Below the pieces are notes generated by a model, which was not told the DNA's origin, searched no databases, and was given only the letters and a program-made list of their open reading frames with translations. Below, piece by piece: positions 50,842 through 59,248 of a DNA stretch of 64,000 bases (its first letter is position 1; every line of letters starts with the position of its first letter). The DNA comes from Bradyrhizobium sp. Ash2021 (lineage in GTDB: Bacteria; Pseudomonadota; Alphaproteobacteria; Rhizobiales; Xanthobacteraceae). Both the position numbers and the translations under genes were made by a program. The stretch lies in the NCBI RefSeq assembly GCF_031202265.1, contig NZ_CP100604.1, forward strand, positions 3,206,501 to 3,270,500, in the 5' to 3' direction.

Positions 50842-52161
50842 CTATTCGACGAGCTGCGCGGTGCTGATGCCGATCGCGGCGACGCCAAGCGCGGCGCAAT
50901 TAACCTTGAGATTCGAACTGCCGGTGAAGGTGAGCGTGTCCGCGATGACTTTGGTGCACGAGGTGGTCGTGCCGTTGCCGCCGCTGAAGCTCAGGTTCGC
51001 CTTTGGCAGGTAGATGGCGCCGCCGAAATTCTGCGTGCCGCCGCCGGTCAGATTGAAAGTCGTACCCGCCGGCATGTTGCGGTCGCCGTAGATCACGATG
51101 CCCTGCGTCGATCCGGAGCTTGGCGCCGTCAAGTTGATGTTGGCATTGCTGCCGATTGAGGCCGTGCCCCAATTGCCGCCAGATCCGGTAAACACGAGAG
51201 TTACGCCGGTTCCGGTGATCGTGGCATTGCCTGCCACGCTCAAGTTCGCGCCATCCAGGTAATAGATACCGGGATTCAGGTTCAGCGTCGCTCCGGCATT
51301 GACGGTGATGCTACCTGTATAGCAGCCCGGGTCGAGCGAGTTGGTTTTCCCGTTGCTGTTCACCGTGATCTTGGCGCTGCTGCAGCTCGGCTCCGGGGGC
51401 GGAGAAACGCTGGCATAGGGGTCGACGACTGGCCGCATGCCGGTCCGAATGCCGTTCGTCGCTGTAATATTGCTTGCGCCGGAGACGTTGCCGACTACCC
51501 CGACTTGATTGGCGGACACCGCTGCGCTGCCGCCGACGTTCAGCGACGGGCTGGCGCTGGAGTTGCTGTAGAGATTGCAATTAACCAGATTGAGCTGGTT
51601 ACTGCCGCCCACTGTCACGGCGGGGCTGGCTGTCGAGTTGAGCGCGAGCACACAACCCGTTCCGGCGTTTGGGACCGCCACGGCGCGCGCCGTGATGAGA
51701 ACCGGGGCGGAGCCGAACAGCGCCGAGAACAGCCGCGGTTGCGGCTGGCCGATGATAACTTCGACGGCCTGCGGGTCCGAGGTATGATTGCCGGTGGACG
51801 GCGGCTGGTTGACGGTGACCGTAACGTTGTTCAACCCATTCGCGTAACCATAGGTCGCTGTTACTGCGTTGGCTTCGGTGTTCAGGTTACTGCCTGCGGT
51901 CGCCGCACTCGCAGCCCCGGAGTCTGCCGCGCTCTGCATGTTTTTGTGCTTGTAGGACCACCACCCGGCCTCAGTGCCGAGGCCGGCGGCTCCAACCAGA
52001 ACAGGCATGATGAGCGCGAAGATAATCACGTTGCTGCCGGACTTATCGGCAGCAAATCGTCGTAGTAAGCGTTTGCCGTTCGGCTCGGAAATCATAGGAG
52101 CATGCGCCATAGCGCACGAAATGTTCCTGAAACGAGTACGGCAGTTGCCCGTGGAGTTCAT
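50842..52161 (-). CDS. TadG-like pilus-associated protein with Asn/Gly-rich beta repeats
   Basis: A 439-residue protein. Residues 40-62 (NVIIFALIMPVLVGAAGLGTEAGWW) are the TadG-type membrane anchor followed by the helix KHKNMQSAADSGAASAA. The rest is rich in Gly, Asn, Ser, Thr and Val, with repeated VGG/GNxT units resembling a parallel beta-helix. It lacks an evident von Willebrand A domain of classical TadG. The start has a strong GGGGGGAG site. First of three co-directional tad-like genes; probably exposed in the periplasm or surface. Confidence 0.83.
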   Translation of the reverse strand: MNSTGNCRTRFRNISCAMAHAPMISEPNGKRLLRRFAADKSGSNVIIFALIMPVLVGAAGLGTEAGWWSYKHKNMQSAADSGAASAATAGSNLNTEANAVTATYGYANGLNNVTVTVNQPPSTGNHTSDPQAVEVIIGQPQPRLFSALFGSAPVLITARAVAVPNAGTGCVLALNSTASPAVTVGGSNQLNLVNCNLYSNSSASPSLNVGGSAAVSANQVGVVGNVSGASNITATNGIRTGMRPVVDPYASVSPPPEPSCSSAKITVNSNGKTNSLDPGCYTGSITVNAGATLNLNPGIYYLDGANLSVAGNATITGTGVTLVFTGSGGNWGTASIGSNANINLTAPSSGSTQGIVIYGDRNMPAGTTFNLTGGGTQNFGGAIYLPKANLSFSGGNGTTTSCTKVIADTLTFTGSSNLKVNCAALGVAAIGISTAQLVE

Positions 52162-52874
52162 GACTCCCCCCTGCGTTTGCCTGATTCCGCCACATATTCC
52201 CGCCTAGGTATTTAAGTTCTCTATAGGCGATCGAGGAAAATCCGACCTGCCGAGTAACCTTTGATTAAGCCATGATCTCCGTTCCGTGCTTGGGCCGGTT
52301 ACACATCAAGTCGCTTTGTGAGTACGCGCTCTGGCCGTTTTTGCCCGACGGGCAAATCAAGGATTCCTGTCAAGCCCCTCTTAAGAAAATATTCCCCTTG
52401 TCGCGTCGGGCAAATCAGTGATTTGACTCCGCCCGTCTCACCCGAATGAGGGGCGGCTCGCGATCGTCACGAACGTGCGGTGAGATGCGGTGGACGCGGA
52501 TGTGCCATTGACGAACGGCACTGAGGCGGACGGCGAAATCGTGTGGTCCTGACGCCGCGACGCTGGCGTCAAGTTGCGCGGAATGCCTGCGCAGCGACGG
52601 TGGCAACAAAGCCCGTTCACCGGGGAGAGCGCGCTATAAGCCGTAAAACCATTGCGCAGGGAAGGCCGGATGCTCTCCGCTGAACCTGTATGCTCGTGTG
52701 CGCATTTCTTTGTGCATCTTGCACACGAGACCGCGGGTGCAGCGCGCACCCGGCTTTCCCTGCGCCCTCTGTTGTTAAGAGGGTGAAACCGAAGCAAACC
52801 TCGGGCATTTCGTGCCGCGAGAAGGCGGAGTCATATTCTTCAGGTGTTCGAATGTTGAATCCGATGTCTCAACG
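52162..52874. other. Non-coding region with a probable dispersed repeat
   Basis: The part next to the TadG-like gene should hold its promoter. From about 52415 to 52810 runs a block (starting near GACTCCGCCCGTCTCACCC, ending near GCCCTCTGTTGTTAAGAGG) that I recognise from memory as a repeat common in Bradyrhizobium genomes and often mis-called as small arginine-rich proteins. It includes the near palindrome GTGCAGCGCGCAC. No gene is supported. Confidence 0.5.
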
Positions 52875-52959
52875 CGTCATTGCGAGGAGCGATAGCGACG
52901 AAGCAATCCATGCCTCAGCAAGTGGAGATATGGATTGCTTCGCTTCGCTCGCAATGACG
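52875..52959. repeat. Palindromic repeat, family A
   Basis: Arms beginning CGTCATTGCGAG and ending CTCGCAATGACG, the right arm matching the element at 928 closely and the left slightly diverged (GAGCGATAGCGACGAAGC). It lies just downstream of the Lrp gene's stop. Confidence 0.88.
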
Positions 52960-52986
52960 GCTCCAAGATCATCCGCTGCACCGATA

Positions 52987-53448
52987 TCACACCGGCAGCG
53001 CAATCGAATATTTCACCTGGCTCAATGCAAAGCTCGACTCGATCGAGGCGATGCCGTCGAGCCGGGTCAGCTTGTTCTTCAGGAATGCTTCATAGGACGA
53101 CAGGTCGGCGGCGACGACGCGCAGCAAATAGTCGCGGTTGCCGGTCATCAGATAGCATTCCAGCACCTCGTCCCATTTCGAGATCGCCTTGGCAAAGCGA
53201 TTCAGGTCCTCCTCCTTCTGCCGCGCCAGCTTGATCGAGATGAAGACGCTGACATGCAGGCCGAGCGATTTCTGGTCGACGGTTGCGATATAGCGCGTGA
53301 TCACGCCGCGCTGCTCCAGCAGTTTCACCCGGCGATGGCACGGCGATACCGACAGGCCGACCTTGTCGGCCAGTTCCTGCATGGTCATGCGGCTGTCGGA
53401 TTGCAGCAGGCTGAGGATTTTTCGGTCGATGGCATCGAGGGCAGGCAT
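52987..53448 (-). CDS. Lrp/AsnC family transcriptional regulator
   Basis: A 153-residue leucine-responsive type regulator: N-terminal helix-turn-helix (LDAIDRKILSLLQSDSRMTMQELADKVGLSVSPCHRRVKLLEQRGVI) and a C-terminal RAM ligand domain (VFISIKLARQKEEDLNRFAKAISKWDEVLECYLMTGNRDYLLRVVAADLSSYEAFLKNKLTRLDGI). ATG 53448 is chosen as the normal family start; the frame stays open upstream. It is divergent from the 2-oxoacid dehydrogenase gene, with an A/T-rich palindrome between. In Pseudomonas putida an Lrp-type MdeR likewise stands opposite mdeAB; by analogy it may respond to an amino acid. Confidence 0.9.
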   Translation of the reverse strand: MPALDAIDRKILSLLQSDSRMTMQELADKVGLSVSPCHRRVKLLEQRGVITRYIATVDQKSLGLHVSVFISIKLARQKEEDLNRFAKAISKWDEVLECYLMTGNRDYLLRVVAADLSSYEAFLKNKLTRLDGIASIESSFALSQVKYSIALPV

Positions 53449-53490
53449 TGGGACAAACTCGGGCTTTTGGGAGTGGGAGTGGTAATTTAT

Positions 53491-53503
53491 CCCAATATTT
53501 GGG
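53491..53503. promoter_or_regulatory. Candidate Lrp-type operator
   Basis: CCCAATATTTGGG is an almost perfect A/T-cored palindrome in the gap between the Lrp gene (start 53448) and the dehydrogenase (start 53586). Confidence 0.45.
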
Positions 53504-53585
53504 GGTATGTCGCGAGGATTTGAGAATTTCGGCGGCGGCAGAACCGCTAAAATCGGCGCATACTGGATGTCTCCGGAGCTTTGCC

Positions 53586-55952
53586 ATGGGAATCGAACCC
53601 GCACGCCTCGAATTGCTGTCCGCGCTGGCACGCAAAGTTCTCTGGCTGTCGTCGTGGACGATCCATCATGCCAACCACATAAGGCCCAATACCGACGGCC
53701 TGAAGGTCGGCGGCCATCAGGCCTCCTCGGCCTCACTCGCCAACATCATGTCGGCTTTGTATTTCTCGGTGCTGCGGCCGCAGGACCGCGTCGCGGTGAA
53801 GCCGCATGCGAGCCCGGTGTTCCACGCCATCCAGTATCTGTTCGGGCACCAGACCCGCGAGAAGCTGGAAAACTTTCGCGGCTACAAGGGCGCGCAATCC
53901 TATCCGTCGCGTACCAAGGATGCCGACGACGTCGACTTCTCCACCGGCTCGGTCGGCCTTGGCGTGGCGCAAACGCTGTTCGCCTCGCTGGTGCAGGACT
54001 ACGTCAAGTCGCATGGCTGGATGAAGGACCGGCCCGAGGGCCGCATGATCGCGCTGGTCGGCGACGCCGAGATGGACGAGGGCAATATTTTTGAGGCGCT
54101 GCTGGAGGGCTGGAAGCACGGGCTGCGCAACACCTGGTGGGTAGTCGACTACAACCGCCAGAGCCTCGATGCGGTGGTCCGCGAAGGGTTGTGGGCGAAA
54201 TTCGAATCCATGTTCCGCAATTTCGGCTGGGACGTGGTGATCGTGAAATACGGCACGCTGATGCAGGCGGCGTTTGCGGAAGCAGGCGGCGAGGCGCTGA
54301 GGCGCTGGATCGATAATTGTCCGAATCAGATGTATGCCGCGCTGTGTTTCCAGGGTGGCGCGGCGTTCCGCAAGCATCTGCAGGACGACATCGGCGATCA
54401 GGGCCCGGTCACGCAATTGATCGACCGCCGCAGTGACGAGGAGTTGCTGGCGCTGATGTCCAATCTCGGCGGACACGACATGACCAGCATGATCGATGCG
54501 TTCGAGTCGATCGATCACGACCGTCCGGTCTGCTTCATCGCCTACACCATCAAGGGCGTCGGCCTGCCGTTCCAGGGCCACAAGGACAACCATGCGGGGC
54601 TGATGACGCCGACGCAGATGGAGAAGTGGCGCGCGACGCAGAACATCCGTCCCGGCCATGAATGGGAGAAGTTCGAGGGACTGTCGCAGGAGCCCGCGAC
54701 GCTGGAGGCATTTTTGGCGGAGGCGCCGTTCAACCGCGAAGGTCGTCGCCGTCTGGATGCGCCCGTCATCGAGGTGCCGCCGCAACTGGCGTTCAAGCCG
54801 GCGGCGCAGATGTCGACACAGCAGGGCTTTGGGCTCGTGCTAAACGAAATCGCGCGCGGCGATACCGAGCTCGCCTCGCGCATCGTCACCGCGTCGCCTG
54901 ACGTCACCGTGTCGACCAATCTCGGCGCCTGGGTCAACCGCCGCGGGCTGTTTGCGAAGGCGGAAAACCACGATCTGTTCCGGCAGGAGAAGATACCCTC
55001 GACCTTCAACTGGGATTTTTCGCCGAAGGGCCAGCACCTCGAACTCGGCATCGCCGAGATGAACCTTTTCATCATGCTCTCCGCGTTGGGGTTGTCGCAT
55101 CAGATCAACGGCGAACGGCTGCTGCCGATCGGGACGCTGTATGACCCCTTCATCGAGCGCGGCCTCGATGCGCTGAACTACGCCTGCTACCAGGACGCCC
55201 GCTTCATGGTGGTGGCGACGCCGTCCGGCATCACGCTGGCGCCGGAGGGCGGCGCGCACCAGTCGATCGCGACGCCCCTGATCGGCATGGCGCAGGACGG
55301 CCTGGCCTCGTTCGAGCCGGCGTTTGTCGATGAACTTGCCGTGATCATGGGCTGGGGGTTCCGGCATATGCAGCGCGAAGGCGGCGAGGGCGGGTCGGTC
55401 TATTTGCGGCTGTCGACGCGCACGCTCGAGCAGCCGCAGCGGATCATGACGCCTGACCTGCAGCGGGACATCACCGACGGTGCCTATTGGCTGCGCAAGC
55501 CGGGCCCGAACTGTGAAATCGTGGTCGCCTATACCGGCGCGCTGGCGCCCGAGGCGATCGAGGCCACAGGCTTCATCGGCGAAAGCCGCAGGGACGTCGG
55601 ACTGCTGGCGGTAACTTCGGCGGACCGCCTGCATGGTGGATGGACCGCCGCACGGAATTTGCGGCGCGACCGCCGCGGCGTGCAGCACCTCAGCCACATC
55701 GAACGGCTGCTGGCGCCATTGCCGCGCGACTGCGGCATCGTCACCGTGATCGACGGCCATCCGGCGACGCTCGGCTGGCTCGGCAGCGTGCGCGGCCACC
55801 GCGTCGAGGCGCTCGGCGTCGAGCAGTTTGGCCAGACCGGCACCATCTCGGACCTCTATCGCCACCACGGCATCGACGCCAACGCCATCATCGACGCAGC
55901 GGAAGCCCTTACCGCCGGCGCCCCGGTGCGGCACCGCAAGATGGCGGTGTAG
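53586..55952 (+). CDS. Homodimeric 2-oxoacid (pyruvate/2-oxobutyrate) dehydrogenase E1-like protein
   Basis: A 788-residue thiamine-diphosphate enzyme of the AceE/MdeB kind. The ThDP site is LVGDAEMDEGNIFEALLEGWKHGLRNTWWVVDYNRQSLD; the N-terminal WTIHHANHIRPNTDGLKVGGHQASSASLANIMSALYF and central LGIAEMNLFIMLSALGLSHQ are typical of homodimeric E1. It is about 100 residues shorter than E. coli AceE. No E2/E3 genes are adjacent, and the divergent Lrp regulator suggests amino-acid-derived 2-oxoacids, as for MdeB (2-oxobutyrate from methionine). ATG 53586 with GGAG seven bases before. Confidence 0.87.
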   Translation: MGIEPARLELLSALARKVLWLSSWTIHHANHIRPNTDGLKVGGHQASSASLANIMSALYFSVLRPQDRVAVKPHASPVFHAIQYLFGHQTREKLENFRGYKGAQSYPSRTKDADDVDFSTGSVGLGVAQTLFASLVQDYVKSHGWMKDRPEGRMIALVGDAEMDEGNIFEALLEGWKHGLRNTWWVVDYNRQSLDAVVREGLWAKFESMFRNFGWDVVIVKYGTLMQAAFAEAGGEALRRWIDNCPNQMYAALCFQGGAAFRKHLQDDIGDQGPVTQLIDRRSDEELLALMSNLGGHDMTSMIDAFESIDHDRPVCFIAYTIKGVGLPFQGHKDNHAGLMTPTQMEKWRATQNIRPGHEWEKFEGLSQEPATLEAFLAEAPFNREGRRRLDAPVIEVPPQLAFKPAAQMSTQQGFGLVLNEIARGDTELASRIVTASPDVTVSTNLGAWVNRRGLFAKAENHDLFRQEKIPSTFNWDFSPKGQHLELGIAEMNLFIMLSALGLSHQINGERLLPIGTLYDPFIERGLDALNYACYQDARFMVVATPSGITLAPEGGAHQSIATPLIGMAQDGLASFEPAFVDELAVIMGWGFRHMQREGGEGGSVYLRLSTRTLEQPQRIMTPDLQRDITDGAYWLRKPGPNCEIVVAYTGALAPEAIEATGFIGESRRDVGLLAVTSADRLHGGWTAARNLRRDRRGVQHLSHIERLLAPLPRDCGIVTVIDGHPATLGWLGSVRGHRVEALGVEQFGQTGTISDLYRHHGIDANAIIDAAEALTAGAPVRHRKMAV

Positions 55953-55963
55953 GCTATTGAAGT

Positions 55964-56083
55964 CGTCATTCCGGGATGCGCCACTTGGCGCAGGCCCGGA
56001 ATCCATACTCACGATGGTGGTTATGGATTCTCTGACGTGCAATTGCACGTCAAAGCTCGCGCTTCGCGCGCCCCGGAATGACG
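55964..56083. repeat. Palindromic repeat, family B (GTCATTCCGGG type)
   Basis: Begins CGTCATTCCGGG 11 bases after the dehydrogenase stop and ends CCCCGGAATGACG, with inner palindromes (GACGTGCAATTGCACGTC). A second copy is at 61124-61203. Likely acts as a 3' hairpin. Confidence 0.85.
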
Positions 56084-56244
56084 GCAAAGTCTTGCTTCCT
56101 CCACCCCCCTGACCTTATATCCGGTGTCTGCCGCAACGCGGCGTCCCGCATATGGCGGGTTCAATTTGCCCGGCTTTCGTGCAAGGATGCCTGCCGAACG
56201 CTTCCGTTCCCTTATCAATTCGCCCCGAAATAAAGAGGTTTCCG

Positions 56245-57675
56245 ATGGTCAATCGCATGCAATTCTACATCGACGGCGCCTGGGTCGATCCCGCCGTCAA
56301 GAAGTCCACGCCCGTCGTCAATCCGGCGACCGAAGAGGCGATGTATGAGGTTGCGCTCGGCTCCAAGGCCGATGTCGACAAGGCGGTCACTGCTGCCAAG
56401 CGCGCCTTCGTGACGTTTTCGCAGACCAGCCGCGAGGAGCGGGTGGCGCTGCTCGAAAAGATCATCGAGGTCTACAAGACCCGCATGAAGGATATCGGCG
56501 CCGCCGTTTCCGACGAGATGGGCGCGCCGCTGCCGATGGCCGAGCGGCTGCAGGCCGGCGCCGGCCTCGGCCATATCGCCTCCACCCTGGAAGTGCTGAA
56601 GAATTATCATTTCGAGGAAAACGTCGGCACTGCGGTTGTGGTGCGCGAGCCGGTCGGCGTCATCGGCATGATCACGCCCTGGAACTGGCCGCTGAACCAG
56701 ATCGCCTGCAAGGTCGCGCCGGCACTGGCCGCCGGCTGCACCATGATCCTGAAGCCGTCGGAATTCACGCCGTCGTCGGCGTTGATCTTCGCGGAAATCC
56801 TGCATGCAGCCGGCGTGCCGAAAGGCGTGTTCAACCTGATCAACGGCCTCGGCCCCGAAGTCGGCGCCGCCATGAGCGAGCACCCGGATATCGACATGAT
56901 CTCGTTCACCGGCTCGACCCGCGCCGGCGTCGATGTCGCCAAGCGCGCGGCCCCGACCGTGAAGCGCGTCAGCCAGGAACTCGGCGGCAAGTCGCCGAAC
57001 GTGATCCTCGAAGGCGCCGACCTCACCAAGGCCGTCACCGGTGGCGTGATGCACATGTTCAATAATTCGGGACAGTCCTGCAACGCACCGTCGCGGATGA
57101 TCGTACCGCTGTCGAAGATGAAGGAAGTCGCCGCCATCGCCAAGGGCGTCGCCGACAAGACCAAGGCCGGCGATCCCCGCGCGGAAGGCACCACCATCGG
57201 TCCGGTGGTGTCGCGCATCCAGTGGGACAAGATCCAGGCCCTGATCCACAAGGGCATCGAGGAAGGTGCGACGCTGGTTGCCGGCGGCCCGGGCCTGCCG
57301 GAAGGCGTCAACAAGGGCTTCTACGTGCGTCCGACCATCTTCGCCGACGTCACCAACGACATGACCATCGCGCGCGAGGAAATCTTCGGGCCGGTGCTCA
57401 CGATCCTGGGTGCCAAGGATGAAGCCGATGCGGTGAAGATCGCCAACGACACGCCCTACGGCCTCGCCGGTTACGTCTCCGGCGATACCGTTGAAAGCGC
57501 GCGCCGGGTCGGCCGCCAGATACGTGCCGGCAACGTCAACCTACAGGGCGTGCCGAACGACCGCTCCGCGCCGTTCGGCGGCTACAAGCAGTCCGGCAAC
57601 GGCCGCGAATGGGGCAAGTACGGCCTGGAAGAATATCTCGAAGTGAAGGCGGTCGCCGGCTACAACGCGGCGTAA
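56245..57675 (+). CDS. Aldehyde dehydrogenase family protein
   Basis: A 476-residue NAD(P)-dependent aldehyde dehydrogenase. The general base is Glu245 in SQELGGKSPN and the nucleophile Cys279 in NNSGQSCNAPSR; cofactor-site stretches TPWNWPLNQ, KPSEFTPSSA and FTGSTRAG are present. ATG 56245 has AGG seven bases ahead; a longer frame from 56152 lacks support. The aldehyde is not fixed by sequence; 2-oxoglutarate semialdehyde would link it with the FAH-family dehydratase. A clear terminator follows. Confidence 0.9.
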   Translation: MVNRMQFYIDGAWVDPAVKKSTPVVNPATEEAMYEVALGSKADVDKAVTAAKRAFVTFSQTSREERVALLEKIIEVYKTRMKDIGAAVSDEMGAPLPMAERLQAGAGLGHIASTLEVLKNYHFEENVGTAVVVREPVGVIGMITPWNWPLNQIACKVAPALAAGCTMILKPSEFTPSSALIFAEILHAAGVPKGVFNLINGLGPEVGAAMSEHPDIDMISFTGSTRAGVDVAKRAAPTVKRVSQELGGKSPNVILEGADLTKAVTGGVMHMFNNSGQSCNAPSRMIVPLSKMKEVAAIAKGVADKTKAGDPRAEGTTIGPVVSRIQWDKIQALIHKGIEEGATLVAGGPGLPEGVNKGFYVRPTIFADVTNDMTIAREEIFGPVLTILGAKDEADAVKIANDTPYGLAGYVSGDTVESARRVGRQIRAGNVNLQGVPNDRSAPFGGYKQSGNGREWGKYGLEEYLEVKAVAGYNAA

Positions 57676-57698
57676 GTTTTCGAGCGATCAATGCAGAC

Positions 57699-57729
57699 GC
57701 CGGAGCGGGAAACCGCTCCGGCGTTTTTG
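57699..57729 (+). terminator. Rho-independent terminator of the aldehyde dehydrogenase gene
   Basis: GCCGGAGCGG and CCGCTCCGGC form a perfect ten-base stem with a GAAA tetraloop, followed by GTTTTTGC. Confidence 0.92.
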
Positions 57730-57790
57730 CGCTTGTAGAGGAGTGTTGAACAAATTCAGTGTCGTCCCTGCGAACGCACATAGGCGTTAA

Positions 57791-59108
57791 AATAGTCTTG
57801 CGGCGCGGAATCGTCTGTGATTCCAAAGTGTCATGAGACACGAATCGCTTGTGAACGAAGACTGGAAGAATGTTGTCGCCCGGCTTGGCGGGGTGGAAAC
57901 GCTCAAGGTGACGGCGCGCGAGACGAAAGCGTTTTTGCGTCCGCGAGAGATCACCAACGCGGTGGATTTGCTGCGCGTGATCCTGGCCTATTGTCTGGGC
58001 GAGCGGGGGTTGCGGTCGACTGCGGCCTGGGCGACATCGGTGGGCCTTGTCGATATTTCGAGCGTGGCGCTGCTGTATCGCTTGCGTCAGTGCGGAGACT
58101 GGCTCGCGTTGCTGGTGGGTCAGATGCTTGCGGCCGCCGCCCCGCAAGCGAGCCGCGGTCGGATCATCCGCATCGTTGATGCCACTACAGTGCCGAAGAA
58201 CGGAGCTGACGCCAGAAAGAAGAACGAGTTGTGGCGGATTCACAGCGCCTTCGATCTTCCGCAGGAGCGCTTTGGCCACTTCGAACTGACCGATCAGCAG
58301 GCGGGCGAGACGCTCGACCGGATACCGGTGGTGGCGGGCGAGATTCGCCTTGGCGACCGTGCCTATTTGCAACCGGATCGCATGGCGAGCGTGATCGAAG
58401 CCGGCGGAGATTTCGTGATCCGGGCTGGTTGGAAGAGCGCGTGCTGGCTCGATGGTAAAGGCAATGTGCTCGATCTCGTCGCCGAGTTGCGCAAGGCGGC
58501 GGCCCGTGGGCTGATCGATCGGCCGATTTGGATAAAACGCAAAAGCGGCGAGCCTCTCGCCTTGCGTCTGGTCGCGGTCAAGAAGCCGGCGCATGCTGCT
58601 GCCGAGGCGCGACGCAAGGCGCGTCGGGCCGCCCAGCGCGGAGGCCATCAGATATCCAAGCAAACGCTCGACGCGGCAGATTGGGTGATCCTGGTGACCT
58701 CACTGAAGCCGACAGAGTTCGCGACCGCGGATGTTCTCGCACTCTATCGCCTGCGATGGCGGATTGAACTCGGCTTCAAACGGCTAAAGAGCCTGATCGG
58801 TCTCAAGGGACCACCAGGAATCGACGAACGCTCCGCCAGACCTCATGTGCTGGCTCATCTATTGACTATTCTACTGCTCGAGCCGCTCATCGACGAACTT
58901 GAGGACTCTCCCCGCTTGGTCGAAGCCGCCTGACACCGCCTGGTGCCTGGCGTCTGCTCCAGCATCTCATCGCCTCGCTGCTCCAAGCGGTGATTCCACA
59001 GCCCACGATCGACCGCCTGCGCCGAGCAAAATCGGTCCTCCAACGCCATCTCCGCGAGCCGCCAAGAAAACGTCAGTATCAAACAATGTTCCCACTATCC
59101 CCACTATC
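57791..59108. mobile_element. IS4-family insertion sequence, copy 2 (1318 bp, inverted)
   Basis: Bounded by TTAA at 57787-57790 and 59109-59112, same length as copy 1 and in opposite orientation. The outside arms (GTCCCTGCGAACGCACATAGG... and ...CATATGTGCGAACGCAGGGAC) mirror each other, so this copy too sits at the centre of a family D palindrome. Confidence 0.88.
57833..58933 (+). CDS. IS4 family transposase (copy 2)
   Basis: Identical in translated sequence to copy 1 (366 residues) with the same D-D-E blocks. The same downstream -1-frame tail follows its TGA, reaching a TAA at 59110-59112 that is supplied by the flanking TTAA. Identical sequence and length in both copies imply recent transposition. 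Confidence 0.92.
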   Translation: MRHESLVNEDWKNVVARLGGVETLKVTARETKAFLRPREITNAVDLLRVILAYCLGERGLRSTAAWATSVGLVDISSVALLYRLRQCGDWLALLVGQMLAAAAPQASRGRIIRIVDATTVPKNGADARKKNELWRIHSAFDLPQERFGHFELTDQQAGETLDRIPVVAGEIRLGDRAYLQPDRMASVIEAGGDFVIRAGWKSACWLDGKGNVLDLVAELRKAAARGLIDRPIWIKRKSGEPLALRLVAVKKPAHAAAEARRKARRAAQRGGHQISKQTLDAADWVILVTSLKPTEFATADVLALYRLRWRIELGFKRLKSLIGLKGPPGIDERSARPHVLAHLLTILLLEPLIDELEDSPRLVEAA

Positions 59109-59243
59109 TTAACGCATATGTGCGAACGCAGGGACCCATAACCACCGAAGCCCGTTGTTGCAGAAGGTATCTACCAGCGTGCTTGAACACGGCAGCCGCG
59201 GCGTATGGGTCCCTGCGTTCGCATTGCGTTCGCAGGGACGACG
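59109..59243. repeat. Palindromic repeat, family D, right part of copy 2
   Basis: TTAACGCATATGTGCGAACGC...GGGACCCATA ... GGCGTATGGGTCCC ... GCAGGGACGACG, ending six bases before the 3' end of the lactonase gene. The left arm is at 57761-57790. Confidence 0.8.
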
Positions 59244-59248
59244 GAGAA

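Noticed and set aside
43734..57786. Composite transposon carrying the 14 kb segment as cargo
   Set aside because: Each IS copy has its own TTAA pair and its own intact palindrome halves on both sides, which fits two separate insertions rather than one compound transposition.
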